Shown here in pieces: positions 35,684 through 44,106 of a stretch of DNA of 64,000 nucleotides. The stretch lies in NCBI GenBank assembly GCA_964565865.1, contig CAZMGM010000005.1:26928-90927 (forward strand), written 5' to 3'. Both the position numbers and the translations under genes were made by a program. Within the stretch, counting starts at the first letter, position 1. The number at the start of each line of letters is the position of its first letter. The stretch comes from CBDAPI01 sp964565865. Lineage in GTDB: Bacteria; Acidobacteriota; UBA6911; RPQK01; CBDAPI01. Below the pieces are notes generated by a model that saw only the letters and a program-made list of their open reading frames with translations, was not told the origin of the DNA and ran no database searches.

Positions 35684-36687
35684 CAGCTAACGAATCGCCG
35701 CCCATTCAACAGCGGCTCATGACGTACGTTGCCAGGCACTTTCGGCCCGGTTTCAACCAATACCGCGTGGCCAAGCTCATCGGAGACGCCTCCATGCGGC
35801 AATACTTCCGGTACACTTCCGACAAGCAGGCCTCTTCCATCCTGGCCGTCTACCCAAAGCCCTTCGATCCTGCTCATTTTGACTACAAACAAATCTACGA
35901 CCTGTTGGACTCTATCGGAGTTCCGGTCCCCAAAATTCTGGACCTGGACGGTGAGCTAGGTATCGTTCTTCAGCAGGACCTTGGCGACGTTACTCTGCAG
36001 GAGCACCTGATCACCGCCGGTGAAGGAGAACGGAAAAGCCGAATCCGAGAAGCCATCGATCACATCGTCAGAATCCAGCGCCAGGGAAGCCCAAGAGTCC
36101 TTCCTCACTATCAGGCCGCCGGCTTGGCCTTCGACCGGGAAAAGCTGGAATGGGAGTTTGCCTTTTTTCAGAGGCACTACTTGCGCAATTATCGACAGTT
36201 GGAAGAAATCAACTTCCTCGGTCTTGGAAAAGAGTACAGCCGGATTGCTGTGGAGCTCGCCGCCCTGCCCCTCGTCCTTTGTCACCGCGACTATCACGTC
36301 CGGAATCTCATGCTGTTCAAGGACAAGCTCTATGTGATTGACTTCCAGGAGGCACGCTGGGGACCATCCTCTTACGACCTGGCATCTCTCCTGAAGGATT
36401 CCTGCGAACTGACAGCACCCGAAGTTGAAAAACACATCGACTACTTTCTGGCAGGCGCGGATTTGGAGGAGACTCAAGACCAATTCCAAAGGCACTTCCA
36501 CCTGATGGTTGTTCAGCGGCTGCTCAAGGCTCTCGGCACTTTCGGTTATCAGGTTTTTGTGCGCGAGAATTTCCTGTACGAACAGTATATGGCCGGTTCC
36601 TTGCACCGCACACTCCTGTCACTGGATTTCCTGGGAGACTTTCCGACTATTCGGCATCTGGTCGAGTCGGAGCTTGCTCACCGTTGA
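35680..36687 (+). CDS. amgK: Aminoglycoside-phosphotransferase-fold sugar kinase, AmgK-like
   Basis: AmgK phosphorylates MurNAc/GlcNAc at the anomeric hydroxyl. The 335-residue protein shows the APH fold: 'GDASMRQYFRYTS' near the start, the catalytic loop LVLCHRDYHVRNLML, and the metal-binding 'YVIDFQEARWGPSSYDLASLLKD', which is the typical AmgK wording. The ATG at 35680 overlaps the MurU-like stop (ATGA); TTG 35653 is an alternative that would add nine residues. The kinase-nucleotidyltransferase pair mirrors amgK-murU of Pseudomonas. Confidence 0.85.
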   Translation: MTANESPPIQQRLMTYVARHFRPGFNQYRVAKLIGDASMRQYFRYTSDKQASSILAVYPKPFDPAHFDYKQIYDLLDSIGVPVPKILDLDGELGIVLQQDLGDVTLQEHLITAGEGERKSRIREAIDHIVRIQRQGSPRVLPHYQAAGLAFDREKLEWEFAFFQRHYLRNYRQLEEINFLGLGKEYSRIAVELAALPLVLCHRDYHVRNLMLFKDKLYVIDFQEARWGPSSYDLASLLKDSCELTAPEVEKHIDYFLAGADLEETQDQFQRHFHLMVVQRLLKALGTFGYQVFVRENFLYEQYMAGSLHRTLLSLDFLGDFPTIRHLVESELAHR

Positions 36688-36706
36688 CGTCCTGCAACCT
36701 GTCTTT

Positions 36707-36830
36707 CCGAGGGTTCGCCTCGGGCCCTGAAGGACGGCGCCTTTCAGTCTTCCAGAAGGCCGCAGGGGCGACCCTGGTGGAGGCGGCCCATAAAGGCCGT
36801 GCAGACCTGAGCAACGGCTGGCACGAGGCC
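36707..36830 (+). other. Hairpin-rich intergenic segment (candidate structured RNA or palindromic repeat)
   Basis: Four consecutive stems are visible. CCGAGG/CCTCGG (36707-36723) has a 5-base loop. CTGAAGG/CCTTTCAG lies at 36727-36747. GGCCGC/GCGGCC (36758-36788) encloses AGGG-GCGA-CCCT with a GNRA-type loop. GGCCGTGC/GCAC-GA-GGCC lies at 36795-36830. No T-run follows, so it is not a plain terminator. It lies between the kinase stop and asnS; the remaining bases up to 37003 carry only the asnS ribosome binding site. Confidence 0.45.
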
Positions 36831-37003
36831 ATTTCCAGAAACCCCCTTGACTGGTATACACATCACTAAGACTTGATTCCAATCCATCGCAGAGCGTACT
36901 TCGTTCTCTCACCCGATTGTTTAGTGCTAACCTGGGTCGATCGATTGCCGGTGGTGAGCGAAGTGCACCAAATTTGGGGTCCGGTTCACCGGAGGGAAAC
37001 TCG

Positions 37004-38293
37004 ATGCACGTGTATGTAGAAGAACTCTCAAAGTATGTCGGGAGTAGAGTTACCATCAAGGGTTGGGTCTATCATCGGACTGACAAGGGAAGACTACGTT
37101 TTCTACTCATTCGAGACGGCTCAGGAACCGTTCAGGCCGTTGTCTTCCGGAAAGAGGTAGCGGAACACGTTTTTTCGGCCGCCGACTCACTCAGCCAGGA
37201 ATCTTCAGTAGAGGTGACAGGGACAATCCGCGAAGACCCTCGTGCACCCGGGGGCTTCGAGTTGAATGTCCAGGACCTGAGAGTTGTACAGGCAGCGCAA
37301 CCCTACCCAATTACTCCCAAAGAACACGGCACTAACTTTCTCATGGAACACCGCCACCTGTGGCTCCGTTCCGCCCGCCAGCACGCGATTCTGAGGATTC
37401 GCAGCGAGATCATCAAGGCAGCTCGCAACTACCTCGACAATAATGGGTTTACACTTGTAGACACCCCCATCCTCACGCCGGCTGCCTGCGAGGGAACGAC
37501 AACTCTATTCGAGATTGACTATTTTGGAGAGATGGCTTACCTCGCACAGAGCGGCCAGCTCTACAACGAAGCTGCCTGCGCTTCGGTGGGACGGACCTAC
37601 TGTTTTGGACCTACCTTTCGCGCCGAGAAATCCAAGACCCGTCGTCATTTGATGGAATTCTGGATGGTCGAGCCCGAAGTGGCTTTTGCCAGCCTTGAAG
37701 ACATCATGGAGCTGACTGAGGAATACATCTCACATATCGTTCAGCAAGTGCTGGAAATGCGGGCTCCGGAATTGGGAACGCTGCACCGAGACACTCAAAT
37801 TCTGAGCAAGGTTCTCCCGCCCTTTCCCCGCATCACCTACACCGAGGCATTTGACATTCTGGAGAGGGAGGGAACAGACACATCGCGCGGATCCGACTTT
37901 GGGGGAGGAGATGAGACCGTCATCTCCGAACGGTTCGAAAAGCCGGTTATCGTGCATCGGTATCCAGCCACAGTGAAAGCCTTTTACATGCAGCCTGATC
38001 CTCAAGATCCAAGTCTTGCACTGTGCATGGATATGCTCGCTCCAGAGGGGTATGGAGAAATCGTGGGGGGAAGTCAGCGAATCCACGATTTGGATTTGCT
38101 GAAGGAAAGAATCCGCAAACACGAACTGCCTGCGGACGCCTTCCGCTGGTATGTCGATCTCCGGCGCTATGGAAGCGTACCCCACTCCGGATTTGGAATG
38201 GGAATTGAGAGACTGGTGGCCTGGATTTGCGGACTGAAACACATCCGTGAGACGATTCCTTTCCCGAGAATGCTTTATCGGATCTACCCCTGA
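37004..38293 (+). CDS. asnS: Asparaginyl-tRNA synthetase
   Basis: Charges tRNA-Asn. The 429-residue class II enzyme has the OB-fold anticodon domain ('VTIKGWVYHRTDKGRLRFLLIRDGSGTVQAVV') and catalytic motifs: 'LAQSGQLYNEAAC', 'FGPTFRAEKSKTRRHLMEFWMVE' (motif 2) and 'HSGFGMGIERLVAWICGL' (motif 3). Absence of the GAD insertion and the overall length separate it from bacterial AspRS. ATG 37004 has GGAGGG seven bases upstream; the open frame to 36917 is not used. Confidence 0.93.
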   Translation: MHVYVEELSKYVGSRVTIKGWVYHRTDKGRLRFLLIRDGSGTVQAVVFRKEVAEHVFSAADSLSQESSVEVTGTIREDPRAPGGFELNVQDLRVVQAAQPYPITPKEHGTNFLMEHRHLWLRSARQHAILRIRSEIIKAARNYLDNNGFTLVDTPILTPAACEGTTTLFEIDYFGEMAYLAQSGQLYNEAACASVGRTYCFGPTFRAEKSKTRRHLMEFWMVEPEVAFASLEDIMELTEEYISHIVQQVLEMRAPELGTLHRDTQILSKVLPPFPRITYTEAFDILEREGTDTSRGSDFGGGDETVISERFEKPVIVHRYPATVKAFYMQPDPQDPSLALCMDMLAPEGYGEIVGGSQRIHDLDLLKERIRKHELPADAFRWYVDLRRYGSVPHSGFGMGIERLVAWICGLKHIRETIPFPRMLYRIYP

Positions 38294-38375
38294 TCTTGTC
38301 ACTGAAAGACGGTGACGTACTCAAGATCGACATACCTGGACACCTGGGGTGTGCTGCGTTCGTCGGCCTGCTTCG

Positions 38376-38381
38376 TATAAT
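38376..38381 (+). promoter_or_regulatory. -10 hexamer TATAAT before the lytic transglycosylase
   Basis: A perfect TATAAT lies six bases before the GTG at 38388; transcription would begin at about the start codon. No Shine-Dalgarno is visible. Confidence 0.4.
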
Positions 38382-38387
38382 GGTGCC

Positions 38388-40559
38388 GTGTCGCTTATTC
38401 TTAGCCTGCTACTCCTGGCTCTCGCACGGGACGTACTCGACAATCCCCTTCCGGATGTTCACGCAGCCCGGGAGTCCGGTAACTACCAGGGGGCGCTCAA
38501 TCTTCTCAACCGCTTTGAAACTCGTGAGCCAGAGCTCTTCCATCTGAATAACCTCAACTACCTGAAGGCTCAGTTATTGATTGACTCGGGTCGTACAGAG
38601 GCAGGTATCAAGCTGCTGGCGAACCTCGACTGGCGTGAGTCCCTGCTGGGGGACTCCATTCTGGTGGCTCTTCTAGAGAGCGCATCCGACCCGCTGACTC
38701 GGGCTCGAAGGTCGGAACTCATCGCCTTTCTCGAAAACTACCCGGAACACCCAGCCTGGTCACACTGGGCTCTCAAGTATGCAGACCTATTAAAGAAGGA
38801 GACCAATCTCGCCCAGGCTCTGGCCTGGTATGATCGCGTGTGGCGGGCCCAATCCGGCCCTGATTCTCGCAGAGCTGCACTCGAACACGCTCGCCTGCAC
38901 GTCCCCAGAAACAACTCCCCAGAAGCAATCAGGGATCTCCAGAATCTCATCAAGAAGAACGCGAAGGATGATGTAGCTCTACAGGCTGTTCTCGACCTCC
39001 ATAAGTTGCTGCCTCTTTCAGAGTCGGCCGAGTCCGGACTACGCCGGCGAGTGAACGTTTTGATGAGTAACCGTCGCACCAGGCTGGCGCGCAACTACCT
39101 CACTTACCTGCTCGAGACGTTTCCCCGTAGCCTCTCTGCTCCGGAGTACCAGTATCTCATGGCCAGGAGCTACGTTTTCGACGGGCAACTGGAGAGAGCC
39201 TATGAGGGCTACCGACAGTGCTATGCCGAATTCCCTTCCACTGATTTTGGGGTTTTCTGCAAGTATCAGGCCGGCAATACCGCCCTTCGAAAGCTCAGTT
39301 TCACGACGGCAGTACAGGAGTTTCGGGAGTTTCTTTCTACCCACGCCTCGAATCGACGGGCCGGCCGCGTCTATTACAACCTAGCAGACAGCTATCGATG
39401 GTTGGGCCAGGACAAAAAAGCAGAGAAGACGGCGCTGGAAGCCCTCGAAATAACGAGGGGTTCCCAGCGGAAGCAGTTTCACTACTATCTGATGCGTCTT
39501 TACGTTGAGCAGACGCGGTTCGAAGAAGCACTGCAGCAGCTTTCCTATCTCGACAAGTTGAGCTCGAGAAGTCTTCCTTCCGGTGTCACGAGGGAGGAGG
39601 TTCAGTATTTTAAAGGGATCTCGCTGATTCACACCGCACAGGAAGCGAAGGCGCAAGATGCCTTCCACACGGGAAGCTCCGGGCGACCAAACTACTTCGG
39701 CTATTTGTGCCGGGAGCGGCTGATCGCCAGCTCAAAAAGCGTTTCCTCTACGAAAGAATGGGAACCGAGTCTACTGACGCCACGTCCTTTCCACAGGAGC
39801 CAGGAGCAGGTTCTCACTCAGACGAGCCAACCGTTGGCCCGAATCCGGGAATTGCTGTTCCTAGGATTGGTGGATGAGGTGGCCTTGGAAATCCGAAGAG
39901 CTGGCTCCAGTGCTTTTTCGGACAGCCATGTCTACTTGTTCAATCTCGCATATTTTTCCGATATGGGAGGACTTCCCCAGGAGTCGCTGCAGGCCGCCGA
40001 ACGCCTGTTCAACTCGCGTTTTCGAGGGACCTGGCCTGATCAACTTCCAACTACCGTTCAAAAACTCGTGTACCCGCGGCACTACTGGCAACTGGTTGAA
40101 AAAGAGGCCTATGCAAACACCGTTGATCCCCACCTCCTGCTGGCTATCATGTACCAGGAGAGCCGTTTTGATACCGAGGCAAAGTCTGTGGCTTCGGCAA
40201 GAGGACTGATGCAGTTTCTGGTTGGACCGGCTCGAACCCTGGCCAAGGAGCTCACAATCCCTGTTCCCGAGGCCGCTGATCTGTACAAGCCGGATCTTTC
40301 CATTCGCTTAGGGGCCTACCACATAAAGAAGCTGCTCCACCGTCATGACAATTCGGTTGCAGAGGCCCTGGCCGCCTACAACGGTGGAAGTTCCAATGCG
40401 AAACGCTGGGCGAGGAAAGGGAATCAGTTAAACACTGAGCAATACATTGCCAACATTGGCTTCCGAGAAACCAAGCTCTATGTGTTGAAGGTTCTGGGGC
40501 ATTACTTGACCTACAAGAAGCTCTACGAATCGACGCAAGTGGAAGTAGGGAAACGGTAG
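38388..40559 (+). CDS. Soluble lytic murein transglycosylase (Slt-like)
   Basis: Cleaves the MurNAc-GlcNAc bond of peptidoglycan to 1,6-anhydro products. The 723-residue protein has a short N-terminal hydrophobic leader (SLILSLLLLALA), a long helical TPR-like superhelix (~30-560), and a C-terminal goose-type lysozyme domain with catalytic Glu in LLAIMYQESRFD, then 'SARGLMQFLVGPA' and 'ALAAYNGG'. GTG 38388 gives the cleanest signal peptide; the open frame to 38349 adds unrelated residues. Confidence 0.9.
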   Translation: MSLILSLLLLALARDVLDNPLPDVHAARESGNYQGALNLLNRFETREPELFHLNNLNYLKAQLLIDSGRTEAGIKLLANLDWRESLLGDSILVALLESASDPLTRARRSELIAFLENYPEHPAWSHWALKYADLLKKETNLAQALAWYDRVWRAQSGPDSRRAALEHARLHVPRNNSPEAIRDLQNLIKKNAKDDVALQAVLDLHKLLPLSESAESGLRRRVNVLMSNRRTRLARNYLTYLLETFPRSLSAPEYQYLMARSYVFDGQLERAYEGYRQCYAEFPSTDFGVFCKYQAGNTALRKLSFTTAVQEFREFLSTHASNRRAGRVYYNLADSYRWLGQDKKAEKTALEALEITRGSQRKQFHYYLMRLYVEQTRFEEALQQLSYLDKLSSRSLPSGVTREEVQYFKGISLIHTAQEAKAQDAFHTGSSGRPNYFGYLCRERLIASSKSVSSTKEWEPSLLTPRPFHRSQEQVLTQTSQPLARIRELLFLGLVDEVALEIRRAGSSAFSDSHVYLFNLAYFSDMGGLPQESLQAAERLFNSRFRGTWPDQLPTTVQKLVYPRHYWQLVEKEAYANTVDPHLLLAIMYQESRFDTEAKSVASARGLMQFLVGPARTLAKELTIPVPEAADLYKPDLSIRLGAYHIKKLLHRHDNSVAEALAAYNGGSSNAKRWARKGNQLNTEQYIANIGFRETKLYVLKVLGHYLTYKKLYESTQVEVGKR

Positions 40560-40669
40560 GACACCATGTTCCACATTCCACGATGGGGTACCAGATTCGG
40601 GAACTCAAAACCCGACACTGAAACAGCTCGGAGTATCAGCGAGCGTCCCAACAGAAACTCCGTTTTTGG

Positions 40670-40675
40670 TAATAT
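40670..40675 (+). promoter_or_regulatory. -10-like hexamer TAATAT before folD
   Basis: TAATAT lies nine bases before the ATG at 40685. A GAGG between them could still serve as a weak ribosome binding site. Confidence 0.3.
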
Positions 40676-40684
40676 TTGAGGATC

Positions 40685-41635
40685 ATGCAGACCCGACTCG
40701 ACACCCGCCTGATTGACGGCAACAGGATTTCTAGTTCGATCAAACAGGAAGTAGCCAAGCAGGTAACCGAGTTAACTTCGCGGGGGATCCAACCCGGGTT
40801 GGCGGTCGTGCTGGTCGGCAACAACCCGGCTTCCCAGATCTATGTGCGCAAAAAGACCAGAACGTGTAGAGATCTCCGTATCCACTCTGAACGGCTTAAC
40901 CTGCCAGGGGATACCTCAACCCGCGAGGTACTCACGACGATCGGTCGGCTAAATCGATCCGATCACATCGATGGCATCCTGGTACAGCTACCCTTGCCCG
41001 GACAGATTGACGCCAGCCGCATTCTCAATGCCATTCACCCCGGCAAGGATGTAGATGGATTTCATCCAGTCAACGTTGGCAAATTATGTGCTGGAAATCC
41101 AAGCTTTGTGCCCTGTACTCCTGCAGGTATTGTGGAGCTTCTCCTTCGTGAAGAGATCCCTCTGGTGGGCCAGAGCGCCGTCATCATCGGTCGCAGCAAC
41201 ATTGTCGGCAAGCCGCTGGCTCTACTGCTGCTGCATCAACACTGCACGGTTACAATTTGTCACTCCAGGACTCGAAACCTGGCTCGGGTGAGCTCCCGTG
41301 CCGATATCCTTGTGGCAGCTGCGGGCAGCGCAGGACTTATTACCTCCAAATACATCAAATCGGGAGCAACTGTGATCGATGTCGGCATGAACCGCGCTGA
41401 AACAATGGACCAGGTTCTGCATCTATTTGGTAAGGATTCCGCGCGCCTCAACACCTTCCGAAGCAAGGGCTTCTGCTTGGTAGGAGATGTACATCCGCTG
41501 GAGGCAGTGGGGGTGGCAGGTGTGATCACTCCAGTCCCGGGCGGTGTCGGACCACTAACGATCGCGCAGTTAATGAAAAACACACTCCTGGCTTGCCAGT
41601 GGCGACGGGGACAATCCGATAGGAGTTTACCGTGA
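40685..41635 (+). CDS. folD: Methylenetetrahydrofolate dehydrogenase / cyclohydrolase
   Basis: Bifunctional one-carbon enzyme. The 316-residue protein has the catalytic YVRKK motif (SQIYVRKKTRTC), 'DGILVQLPLPGQID', the NADP site 'VIIGRSNIVGKPLALLLL' and the C-terminal 'TPVPGGVGPLTIAQLMKNT'. ATG 40685 is preferred over the in-frame TTG 40676, which lies at the edge of a -10-like box. Its TGA overlaps the GTG of the next gene. Confidence 0.95.
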   Translation: MQTRLDTRLIDGNRISSSIKQEVAKQVTELTSRGIQPGLAVVLVGNNPASQIYVRKKTRTCRDLRIHSERLNLPGDTSTREVLTTIGRLNRSDHIDGILVQLPLPGQIDASRILNAIHPGKDVDGFHPVNVGKLCAGNPSFVPCTPAGIVELLLREEIPLVGQSAVIIGRSNIVGKPLALLLLHQHCTVTICHSRTRNLARVSSRADILVAAAGSAGLITSKYIKSGATVIDVGMNRAETMDQVLHLFGKDSARLNTFRSKGFCLVGDVHPLEAVGVAGVITPVPGGVGPLTIAQLMKNTLLACQWRRGQSDRSLP

Positions 41636-42594
41636 AAATATTCCTCAGGGTGCTCACCCTGATAATCCTGTTGGTGACATCCTGGTTGCCTGCCGGCGAC
41701 GGCTTTTCTGCCAAACCGTTGGGTAAGCTAAAAGTAGGCAAGGCACCCCATTTTTCCCACATGAGCGTCGATGGTAAGTTCCTCTTTGTGACTGCCTTTG
41801 CTTCCAACGAGGTGGCCATCGTTGACGTCCGAACACTTCGACTTACGGGGAGTTTTTACGCGGGCTTCGAACCCCTCGGAATCACTGTCTCCCCCGCAGG
41901 GGACAAGATCTTTGTCTCAAACCGAAAGAATGGTCTGGTCAAAGTAGTGGACTCTCAGTCTTACGACGTCATTGATGATGTGAAGGTTGGCGGCAGACCA
42001 GCTCAGCTGATCGCGTCTCCTTCAGGCCTTCTCGTATTCGTAGCCAACTGGGGAACAGGGAAATATGGAAAGCTGGACGTCATTGATGCCTCGACCCACC
42101 GCATCATCGAGGAGATCCCGGTTGGCGTCACGCCCATTGCCGGAGTCGTTTCACTGCTAGGCGACTATCTGTTTCTGGCTTGTGCCGGCTCCAACGATCT
42201 TTGGGTAATTGATATCAACGCCCGAGAGGTCGTGAAACAGATACCCGTCGGCATACAGCCGGCTGGTGTTGCCGTCTCGCCCGACGGTAACACGCTGTAT
42301 GTAGCCAATTCCAAAACCAACGATCTATCGGTCATCGATCTTCTCGACCTGGAAGAGACGCGCCGCATACGGCTCGGGAATCGCCCTTTCTCGCTGGCCG
42401 TTGACTCGACGGGACGCGTTTTCGTCGTGGAATCAGGCGACAACACCGTTGCAGTCTTCAACTCCGACCTGAAAAAGATCGGGAGCTTCGCGGTAGGAAA
42501 GGGCGCCATTGACATTGATCTTTCAACCGATAGCCACTACGCATTCGTGACGGCTGAGAAGGCCAATCGGCTGTTCGTGTTCGAGATTCGGTAA
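41632..42594 (+). CDS. Secreted YVTN-type beta-propeller protein
   Basis: A 320-residue protein with a signal peptide (MKIFLRVLTLIILLVTSWLPAGDGFSA) and seven-bladed propeller repeats carrying variants of 'AVSPDGNTLYVANSKTNDLSVID'. This YncE-like family binds proteins or DNA in the periplasm; no enzyme motif is visible. The GTG start overlaps the folD stop (GTGA), so it is co-translated although functionally unrelated. Confidence 0.87.
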   Translation: MKIFLRVLTLIILLVTSWLPAGDGFSAKPLGKLKVGKAPHFSHMSVDGKFLFVTAFASNEVAIVDVRTLRLTGSFYAGFEPLGITVSPAGDKIFVSNRKNGLVKVVDSQSYDVIDDVKVGGRPAQLIASPSGLLVFVANWGTGKYGKLDVIDASTHRIIEEIPVGVTPIAGVVSLLGDYLFLACAGSNDLWVIDINAREVVKQIPVGIQPAGVAVSPDGNTLYVANSKTNDLSVIDLLDLEETRRIRLGNRPFSLAVDSTGRVFVVESGDNTVAVFNSDLKKIGSFAVGKGAIDIDLSTDSHYAFVTAEKANRLFVFEIR

Positions 42595-42597
42595 GTT

Positions 42598-42632
42598 GGC
42601 AGCCCGTGGTGAAAGTCCCACGGGTCCCGTCA
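42598..42632 (+). repeat. Short copy R3 of the dispersed hairpin element
   Basis: GGCAGCCCGTGGTGAAAGTCC matches the left end of the family. CCCGTGG (42603-42609) pairs perfectly with CCACGGG (42618-42624) across an 8-base loop, and ACGGGTCCCGT is a second palindrome. It starts three bases after the YVTN stop and could stop transcription between convergent genes, though there is no T-run. Confidence 0.55.
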
Positions 42633-42705
42633 CGAGCGCGCCATTGATACAGATGCACGGCACACCCAACAAATATCCTCGTGTTCATGCAAGTAAGCAC
42701 TCATT

Positions 42706-44106
42706 TCACCGTTGTGTCCTTGCGCTCGAACCTAGCGTCCAGGTGAAGAACAGTAGACACCCCCAAATCCCAACATGTTCTATGGTTCGAGTCAGAGTCC
42801 ACATCCACTCGGGCGAATCGCGGTATTCGAAAAAGAAGCCCAGGTAATAGAAAGCTGTCAGCAAAGAGATGCTGGCCGAAGTTCGGGCCGCAGCGGAACC
42901 CGGGTCCAGACAGGCCAGCGGCATCAGGGGCAGGAAGTACCAGGGATAAGGCGTGGGAATGAACAGCAACCACAGCAACAAAACATATTGAAAAGCCCGG
43001 ACCAGACCCTGTGGAGTGGGGGCGGCAACCCTCCACCCAACCAGGCAGGAGAGGCAAATCGTGAGCACTCCGGCGACCAGCCTCGCATGATCTGTCATAG
43101 ATGCAATGATTGAAAACGCCCCTTCGTTCATTATCCAGAATTCCCCATAGATAGAAAGGCCGCGGAAAAGCGGCCGGAGGCCTTCTCCAAGGAATGGCAG
43201 ATAGCCTGCGATGACCACAGCCAAGGTAGCTCCCAGGCAGGCCACTACCGAAACGATCGACTGGAAGCGACGATAGATCCAGAAAGACAAAGCCGGTAGG
43301 AAGATCACTGGATAGAGCTTGGTCAGCACCAGAAGGCCAAGCACCGCCCCCCCCGCAGCCGGTGTCGATACAGGGTGACTCGAGCGCACTATCACAAGCA
43401 CGAGAACGACTACCAGCAGACAGAGCATCACATCCACATGGGTTGAGTTCGTGACCTCCTTCAAGACCAGGGGATTCCAGGCCCAGAGGACGATCCACTG
43501 AGGAGCTACACCCACAACCCGCTGGCCCTTGAGGAGCAGGGCCATCACCAGTAGATCGAGGATCAGGAATAGATATCTCTGGCCAAGCCAGTTCCAGCCC
43601 TTCAGAAACACTCCCGCAGAGAAGGTTAACTGCGCCAGCGGAGGGTACAACGTAGGAACCTCCGGAAAGCCGATACGCTCGAGCACCTGTTCAGCCTCGG
43701 GTTGTTCGAGTGCTCGGCGGAGAGGATGTGCGGGGTCGTTGCGGATCTCGGTAGGTGACTGGATGTAGGGGTTCTCTCCTTGGAGCAGATTCTGTCCATC
43801 GAAGACATAACGGTAAACGTCATTCTCCTGGATCAGATTGGAGGGCAGTATGGCCACTCGGCAGGTCAGCCCGACCCCGAGAATCAATACCATGGATACT
43901 CTGCTGCCGGTCCTCAAACGACTAACCAGCCACACCATACCCAACCAGATCACGAGATAGATCAACAGGAACCACAGGATTGGTCTCTTCGAATGCCCCT
44001 GCCCGTAGCGAAAAGAAAAGGACAAGAGAGTGACCGCGACCGACCCGCCAATGACGAGAATGCCGGGAACCCGGCTGTCCACGCGATCCCAAACCCTGTT
44101 CATCAT
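42706..44106 (-). CDS. GT-C-type integral membrane glycosyltransferase
   Basis: 466 residues with about 11-12 membrane helices. The early loop 'IQENDVYRYVFDGQNLLQGENPY' has the acidic-pair pattern (ND..RY..DG) of polyprenol-phosphate-dependent mannosyltransferases and related GT-C enzymes, and 'PTLYPPLAQLTF' follows, as in that group. The donor is probably a lipid-linked sugar and the acceptor is unknown. It is transcribed alone, convergent with the YVTN gene. Confidence 0.8.
   Translation of the reverse strand: MMNRVWDRVDSRVPGILVIGGSVAVTLLSFSFRYGQGHSKRPILWFLLIYLVIWLGMVWLVSRLRTGSRVSMVLILGVGLTCRVAILPSNLIQENDVYRYVFDGQNLLQGENPYIQSPTEIRNDPAHPLRRALEQPEAEQVLERIGFPEVPTLYPPLAQLTFSAGVFLKGWNWLGQRYLFLILDLLVMALLLKGQRVVGVAPQWIVLWAWNPLVLKEVTNSTHVDVMLCLLVVVLVLVIVRSSHPVSTPAAGGAVLGLLVLTKLYPVIFLPALSFWIYRRFQSIVSVVACLGATLAVVIAGYLPFLGEGLRPLFRGLSIYGEFWIMNEGAFSIIASMTDHARLVAGVLTICLSCLVGWRVAAPTPQGLVRAFQYVLLLWLLFIPTPYPWYFLPLMPLACLDPGSAAARTSASISLLTAFYYLGFFFEYRDSPEWMWTLTRTIEHVGIWGCLLFFTWTLGSSARTQR

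Noticed and set aside
36684..36869. 61-codon frame across the hairpin-rich segment
   Set aside because: The segment is better explained by its four stems; the frame has no ribosome binding site.
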